NCBI RefSeq assembly: GCF_001676615.1
Contig: NZ_LYXZ01000014.1
Span: forward strand, 1 to 64,000
Reading direction: 5' to 3'
DNA from: Labrys sp. WJW
Lineage (GTDB): Bacteria; Pseudomonadota; Alphaproteobacteria; Rhizobiales; Labraceae
DNA: 64,000 nt
Under the pieces are notes generated by a model. That model saw only the letters and a program-made list of their open reading frames with translations. It had not been told where the DNA came from and did not search any database. Positions 60,009 through 64,000 of this stretch are shown here, piece after piece; the stretch's first letter is position 1, and each line of letters starts with the position of its first letter. A program made the position numbers and the translations under genes.

Positions 60009-60410
60009 CTAGGCGTCGCCAGCCGCCGGGGACTGCGCGGGCGCCGGGGCGTCCAGGTAGCGGCGGGGCAAAAAACGGGCTGCCACCTCGTCCACCTTGT
60101 CGGCGTCGTCGACGTCGAGGATGGCAAATACCTCATCCGGAATATCGAACATGGGAAAGCGCGTCGGGGCCTTCTCGCCGCGGGATTCGGCATTCCGAAC
60201 CCGGTCGGTGAAGCCTTCGATTTCCTCAACCGTCATGCGGCGTACGCCAACGCTGTAGAAGGTGGTGCCGCCGAACTCGACCGGCCATTCGAGGGGCACG
60301 GTCGTGAAGCGCTCGGACGCGCGGACGTGCGTCGGGGCGGGCGTGGCCGTCTTGGCGGTGGATTCGGGCGAGGTGGAAGCGGCGGCTTCGGACGAGGCAT
60401 TTGCGTTCAC
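60009..60410 (-). CDS. E: Phage tail assembly chaperone E (gpE)
   Basis: A 133-residue protein. The Ala/Ser/Thr-rich start is followed by TVPLEWPVEFGGTTFYSVGV and RRMTVEEIEGFTDRVRNAES, the pattern of Mu gp41/P2 gpE-type tail assembly proteins. It precedes the tape measure and contains the slippery sequence at Phe113-Leu114 (RFLPRRY). About 14% of ribosomes shift in comparable systems only by analogy; no rate can be read here. Confidence 0.85.
   Translation of the reverse strand: MNANASSEAAASTSPESTAKTATPAPTHVRASERFTTVPLEWPVEFGGTTFYSVGVRRMTVEEIEGFTDRVRNAESRGEKAPTRFPMFDIPDEVFAILDVDDADKVDEVAARFLPRRYLDAPAPAQSPAAGDA
60069..60075 (-). other. Programmed -1 frameshift site TTTTTTG
   Basis: On the minus strand the E codons read CGT TTT TTG, giving the heptamer T TTT TTG. 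After a -1 slip the frame GCC CCG CCG CTA ... has no stop and runs directly into the 39-residue E' frame, ending at 59878. The slippery sequence is the same as that of the P2 E gene. The downstream GC-rich DNA could supply a stimulatory structure. Confidence 0.85.
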
Positions 60411-60427
60411 GGGTATGATTCCATGTG

Positions 60428-60456
60428 AAAAAGGGGCGGCCGCGCGAACGCGGCCG
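60428..60456 (-). terminator. Rho-independent terminator after the tail tube gene
   Basis: On the minus strand CGGCCGCG, loop TTCG, CGCGGCCG, then CCCC and TTTTT (60437-60456 stem, T-run at 60428-60432). It lies 19 bases after the tube stop and 17 bases before the E start, so it would separate abundant sheath/tube mRNA from the rest of the tail operon. Confidence 0.8.
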
Positions 60457-60475
60457 TCGATGTCGAGGCGAATTG

Positions 60476-61015
60476 TCAGGAGGCGTTGGGGATCCGCAGG
60501 ATGCGGTTCACGTCGGTGTTCTGGTCTTCCTCACCCGTGCGCAGGGTGTTGGTCCAGAAATCCCAATAGAAGATTTCCGCACCGTCGAAGTGGATTTCGT
60601 AGTGCGTGATCTCATTGAGAGCGTAGGAGAAGCCGAGGCCCTGGCCGCGGGTGAACTGGTCGGCGGTGGCCTTGCCGAGGCGGGCTTCGGCGATGACCTT
60701 CACCTCGATGGCGCGGCCGGTGCGCTTGTCGCGGATGACGCCATAGGCCGTATAGGTGTTCTTGAGGCGGGTCCCGAGGCCGAATTGCTTCAGCAGGTCC
60801 GGATCCCAGCCCTTGAGCTTGAACGAGAAATTCAGCTTGTTAACGCCCACCTCGAATTCGACACCGACATAGCTGCCGCCAGGGTGATGGTCGGCGTACT
60901 GCGCCTGCAGGTCGGAAAAGGTGACGTCCTCAATGGTGAGGTGCTTGGACTTCGTGGGGTCGGTGTCGCCGCAATACAGGTTGGCGGCTTCCATGAAGTA
61001 CAGGGAATTGGACAT
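60476..61015 (-). CDS. FII: Phage major tail tube protein (FII)
   Basis: A 179-residue P2 FII-like protein: NSLYFMEAANLYCGDTDPTK (N-terminus) and FSFKLKGWDPDLLKQFGLGT, then GLGFSYALNEITHYEIHFDG near the end. It polymerises to the inner tube of a contractile tail. ATG 61015 chosen, giving the family N-terminus. It follows the sheath gene after a 76-base gap containing a hairpin (61037-61063). Confidence 0.92.
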   Translation of the reverse strand: MSNSLYFMEAANLYCGDTDPTKSKHLTIEDVTFSDLQAQYADHHPGGSYVGVEFEVGVNKLNFSFKLKGWDPDLLKQFGLGTRLKNTYTAYGVIRDKRTGRAIEVKVIAEARLGKATADQFTRGQGLGFSYALNEITHYEIHFDGAEIFYWDFWTNTLRTGEEDQNTDVNRILRIPNAS

Positions 61016-61091
61016 AGTGCAGGCTCCAAAGCAAGGCAGCCGCACCCGATGGTGCGGGCTGCGGCTGCTGCGTTACGAGGGTGGTGGCGGG

Positions 61092-62609
61092 TTAGGCTGC
61101 GAGGTCGAGTTGCGACATCAGGTCAGTCAACAGCGTATCCAGCGCCGGCCGGTAACGGGCCGAACTGAGGCCGATGAAGCGCAGCGGCGCGGGTTCCTCA
61201 GCGGCGAAGCCGATGAAGATCTTGCCCTGCCGCAGCTTCTCGGGGCTGTTGGAAGTCGTATCGAACCTGATTTTGTAGCCGAGAATGTCATCATCGGCCT
61301 TCAAGTCGCGGAGCGCGAATTCCATGGTGTTCAACACCGCCTGCAACGCCTGGCCGGTGATGTTGAAGCGCCCGAGGTAATAGCGCAGCGTCTTGATAAA
61401 GATCAGGTGGATATAGTCGCGCCCGCGCACCTGGTTGTAGAACTGCCAAAGTTCGTCGGGGCTGCAGGTGTCCGTGCCGACATAGACATAGCCGCCGTCC
61501 CCGATAGCGCCATCGGTGCTGTTGCCGCGAACGACCACGCCGATGTTGTGGGAAAGCAGCGTCTGCCCCTCGTTCGCGCCATCGAGGATGGAGAACGAGA
61601 TCGGACGGCTGACGCCGACGATTCCGTTGATGGGCTGATTGGCCCAAGAGCGGAAGGGGCGGCCGTTGAATTCATGGTCGCGACGAACGGCCACGCCGAT
61701 GATGTAGGGCGACATCGGCACCACGACGATGTTGCCGGCCTCGTCCAGAATCTTGGCGGCCGGGTCGACCGGGATGATGCGCTTGGACGAGATAGTAGAG
61801 CGCCAAGCAATGCCATCCGTCATAGTGGTGGCCGGCCCGTCCACGACAGAAACCGCCATCAGCTGATCCAGCAGACCGCCAAGACTGGCAATGATTGCAT
61901 TGGATCCGGTATCCACAGTCACCGTGGCGGTGGGAAGGGCCTTGTCGGCCGCGTTGCCGCCACCTGCGAACGTCGCCGTCACAACACCGGACAGGTTCGC
62001 GCCAACCGTGTCGATGACCACCGACACGACAGTGTCGACCGGGCCGGTCGTGCCGTCGCCCATCACAGCATGAGCGGTGGGCAGGATCTTGTTCGGGTCG
62101 CTGCCGCCGCCAGTGAACGAGATGGTGGGCGCTTCGGTCAGCTTGGAGCCGTTGGCCGTCAAACTTACAGCCGAGACATACCCAACGTTCTGGGAAGTGA
62201 AGCCGGGCACGCAGATGAGCCGCGGCGTGATGCCGAGTTCTTCACCTGCATCGAGAAGGGCGAACATGCCGGTGCGCGCATTGATGTCGCCGCGAAGATT
62301 GGCGATCGTCTGCGCGGTATTGGCTCCCGGCTGCACGCGGACAACCACCACCTGCGCAGCTACCTGCAACTGCCCAAGCTGCGCGTTGATGGCCTGAATA
62401 GCGCGGTAGATCGTGCCGGCCTTGCCCAGCTTCGCCAGCTTGCCGGCGTCGTTCGAAAAGAACGTAACCGGCTGGTCATAGGGGAATTCGGCCGCGTCGG
62501 CATCGGGTGCAACGCCGACGATGCCGACACCGCTCATGTTGGAAGTGATTGCCGGCAACGGCTCGTTGTCGACACTCGTAATCGACATGCCGAAAGTGGG
62601 CGTGCTCAT
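61092..62609 (-). CDS. FI: Phage tail sheath protein (FI) with repeat insertion
   Basis: A 505-residue sheath protein. Its N- and C-terminal parts fit the P2 FI family (GELG-type ELGITPRLICVPGFTSQ; then NAIIASLGGLLDQLMAVSVV, RSTISSKRIIPVDPAAKI, RDYIHLIFIKTLRYYLGRFN and SPEKLRQGKIFIGFAAEEPA). Residues about 140-236 are an insertion with two GGG-containing beta repeats (APTISFTGGGSDPNKILPTA; VTATFAGGGNAADKALPTAT). This explains a length about 110 residues greater than P2 FI. Start ATG 62609 has GGAG upstream; a terminator hairpin lies just before it. Confidence 0.92.
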   Translation of the reverse strand: MSTPTFGMSITSVDNEPLPAITSNMSGVGIVGVAPDADAAEFPYDQPVTFFSNDAGKLAKLGKAGTIYRAIQAINAQLGQLQVAAQVVVVRVQPGANTAQTIANLRGDINARTGMFALLDAGEELGITPRLICVPGFTSQNVGYVSAVSLTANGSKLTEAPTISFTGGGSDPNKILPTAHAVMGDGTTGPVDTVVSVVIDTVGANLSGVVTATFAGGGNAADKALPTATVTVDTGSNAIIASLGGLLDQLMAVSVVDGPATTMTDGIAWRSTISSKRIIPVDPAAKILDEAGNIVVVPMSPYIIGVAVRRDHEFNGRPFRSWANQPINGIVGVSRPISFSILDGANEGQTLLSHNIGVVVRGNSTDGAIGDGGYVYVGTDTCSPDELWQFYNQVRGRDYIHLIFIKTLRYYLGRFNITGQALQAVLNTMEFALRDLKADDDILGYKIRFDTTSNSPEKLRQGKIFIGFAAEEPAPLRFIGLSSARYRPALDTLLTDLMSQLDLAA

Positions 62610-62621
62610 AGGGCGCTCCAT

Positions 62622-62644
62622 AAAAAAACCCCGCCGTGGCGGGG
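62622..62644 (-). terminator. Rho-independent terminator or attenuator just upstream of the sheath gene
   Basis: On the minus strand CCCCGCC...GGCGGGG (62629-62644) forms a short-looped stem followed by seven T (62622-62628). It lies between the fibre-related genes and the sheath start, only 13 bases before the sheath ATG at 62609. Confidence 0.75.
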
Positions 62645-62688
62645 CGGGGTTGAACTAGGTGGGCTGTCAGCCGTGAGGGTTTGAACGG

Positions 62689-63294
62689 CTAGACGATGAT
62701 GTAGACGGTGGCGGTGGCTACGGTGGCCACGGCAGGCGGATTGACCTCGGCAAACCCGGAAGGAACGTTTTCCAGCGACGAAGCAGCGAACAGGCCTGTT
62801 GCCACTTCACCTGCGCGAGTCACGGCCACAGCCGGGTAAATGGCGCCGGAAAAGGCGATATCGATGCCGCCGCTACCGGTCGCCGGATCCGGCGACGTCC
62901 CGCCGAACCACGCGTCATTGTTGGCCCGTAGCCAGAACTTCCGCAGCGTCGGGTCGACTGCGACCCAAACCTTCATGCCGTTGGAACGGGCAGCGGGGGC
63001 CGTCGAAATCTTGTTGCCGTTGAAATACAGGCCTTCGTCACCGGGCCAGAAGCCGTATCCGTTGGCTTCGCCGCCAAGATAGCTGCTGGTGTAGACACCG
63101 GCGTTGGCTACCCCTAACGCCACTTGCCCATTGCCATCGGTATCGTCGAGGCGAAGGCCGAAGACGCTTTTCGTGGTTATCGGGTCCACGGCGATGCCGC
63201 AGACTGAATATGCGGTTGCCGCCGTGATCGTTAGGTTGCCGTTACTCAACACCATCTGGGCATGCCAGTGCGTCGGATCCCACGACGTGCTCAA
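62689..63294 (-). CDS. Phage tail fibre-region protein with SPRY-like domain
   Basis: A 201-residue protein with WDPTHWHAQMVLSNGNLTIT at the start, GVANAGVYTSSYLGGEANGY and GFWPGDEGLYFNGN, and KFWLRANNDAWFGGTSPDPA followed by GSGGIDIAFSGAIYPAVAV. This is the SPRY-type jelly fold used in many phage fibre and receptor-binding proteins. It overlaps the upstream gene by ATGA and is probably surface-exposed on the virion. Confidence 0.75.
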   Translation of the reverse strand: MSTSWDPTHWHAQMVLSNGNLTITAATAYSVCGIAVDPITTKSVFGLRLDDTDGNGQVALGVANAGVYTSSYLGGEANGYGFWPGDEGLYFNGNKISTAPAARSNGMKVWVAVDPTLRKFWLRANNDAWFGGTSPDPATGSGGIDIAFSGAIYPAVAVTRAGEVATGLFAASSLENVPSGFAEVNPPAVATVATATVYIIV

Positions 63295-63722
63295 CGCTGC
63301 ACCTTCAACGCAATCGAAAGCTTGGTCGCGGCGGTGTTGCTGTCGACAATGAAGGTGAAGACGTCACCGGAAGCGACGGCGGTTGTCCAGCCCGTGAGGG
63401 CCGTTGAAGTAGCCTTCGCAGCTGCCGCCAAGGTAGGAGGGGCGCTGGCCGTAATCTTGTCGGCGACCGTAGGCGGTGCAGCCGCAAAGGTGCATTTGTA
63501 GATGTTGACGACGGCATCGCCCGACACGTCCGCGAGCAAGGTCCAATCTTTTGCCGTCCCGGCGACGGGAACCGGGATCGTCACTTTTGTGCCAGCGGGG
63601 ATGACAGAACCGCCGCCGTCGAAGACGGCAACAATGGCGGCCGGTGAAACCCGCCCGACAATGGCCTTTATCTCGGCCGCTATCCGCGACGCGAGATCGT
63701 TGACACCGGCTGCTAGGCTCAT
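63291..63722 (-). CDS. Phage fibre-region hypothetical protein
   Basis: A 143-residue protein: a helical start (VNDLASRIAAEIKAIVGRVS) and then beta-rich repeats (VIPAGTKVTIPVPVAGTAKD, TALTGWTTAVASGDVFTFIV). It overlaps both neighbours by 4 bases. Probably a fibre accessory or attachment protein; there is no clear family. Confidence 0.65.
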   Translation of the reverse strand: MSLAAGVNDLASRIAAEIKAIVGRVSPAAIVAVFDGGGSVIPAGTKVTIPVPVAGTAKDWTLLADVSGDAVVNIYKCTFAAAPPTVADKITASAPPTLAAAAKATSTALTGWTTAVASGDVFTFIVDSNTAATKLSIALKVQR

Positions 63723-64000
63723 GCCAAGCCCGCCTCGAAGGTGGTCACGAAATTGGTGGCCGGGTCGCCGACACCGATATTTGCGCAGGCCTGGGCCTGC
63801 TGCGGCGCGGTGAGCGTCTGCGCCGCATCGAAGCGAACCCGATTGCCGAGCGCGGTGGTCACGGTGCCGGAGAAGTTGGCATCATTGCCGAGGGCCGCCG
63901 CCAGTTCTTGAAGGGTATCGAGGGCAGAGGGGACGCCGTTCAAGATCCCGTCGATTGCAGCCGTAAGCGTCTGTTGGATTTTCGATGACGACCAAGTCGA
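63719..64000 (-). CDS. Phage tail fibre-like protein, C-terminal part (cut by window edge)
   Basis: The frame is open from the window edge (64000) to the stop at 63719. The visible 93 residues end with ILNGVPSALDTLQELAAALG, NDANFSGTVTTALGNRVRFD and TLTAPQQAQACANIGVG, the standard head-of-needle pattern of P2/Mu-type tail fibre proteins. The start lies beyond the window. Confidence 0.75.
   Translation of the reverse strand, partial: STWSSSKIQQTLTAAIDGILNGVPSALDTLQELAAALGNDANFSGTVTTALGNRVRFDAAQTLTAPQQAQACANIGVGDPATNFVTTFEAGLA

Noticed and set aside
60921..62684. 587-codon frame opposite the sheath gene
   Set aside because: Antisense shadow; the minus-strand product has clear FI family motifs.

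Overview
The window is high-GC alphaproteobacterial DNA. Gene content and style point to the Hyphomicrobiales (Rhizobiales): an approximately 800-residue ALDH paired with DeoC, many ABC importers, osmoregulated periplasmic glucan synthesis (OpgD/OpgG family), a GTG-started rpsU ending in [13 protein letters not shown], and abundant short palindromic intergenic repeats. The genus cannot be fixed from the sequence alone.

Positions 295-13597 are a carbohydrate (probably polyol or rare sugar) catabolic locus. A ribose-type ABC importer (substrate-binding protein, ATPase, permease) is followed on the same strand by a GldA-like dehydrogenase, a GatD-like zinc dehydrogenase, an FGGY kinase, a SorC-type regulator, a DeoC aldolase and a double-domain ALDH. 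A cupin-type phosphoglucose isomerase diverges from the importer. The same 17-bp motif precedes both same-strand units, so I infer a single regulon. Positions 13819-22633 hold a second unit: an NMT1/SsuA-type importer, a cytosine-deaminase-like amidohydrolase, an FAD oxidase, a small cupin, an NAD(P)H-quinone-reductase-like flavoprotein and MarR on the minus strand, with RidA and LysR divergent. This looks like uptake and breakdown of a nitrogen heterocycle.

Positions 22942-29623 are two importers placed head to tail: a polyamine-type system with ATPase and a polar-amino-acid-type system without one. Next come a siderophore-interacting reductase, an MFS exporter and a LysR regulator; a COG0523 metallochaperone GTPase with a WD40 protein; an unrecognised glycosyltransferase-like protein; a TPR lipoprotein; and housekeeping genes (rpsU, purE/purK, opgD-like, mpg, a FecR-domain protein).

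From about 45.68 kb to the right edge lies a P2-like (contractile tail) prophage. It enters through a tRNA-Glu(CUC) gene whose 3' part remains at 45634-45681 beside the integrase. Early and accessory genes run on the plus strand to 51.4 kb. A small regulatory switch follows, then the lysis genes (spanin pair, GH19-type endolysin with a membrane tail, RlpA-like protein). The tail module then reads on the minus strand in exact P2 order: fibre-related genes, sheath FI, tube FII, E with E', T, U, X, D. Highlights are a TTTTTTG -1 frameshift site joining E to E', an approximately 97-residue repeat insertion in the sheath protein, and a plus-strand secreted moron gene inside the late operon. Head and packaging genes and the intact tRNA-Glu (attR) should lie beyond 64 kb.

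Several families of palindromic repeats are scattered between host genes. Two copies of one family carry the same nested hairpin insertion. No CRISPR array or insertion sequence was seen.
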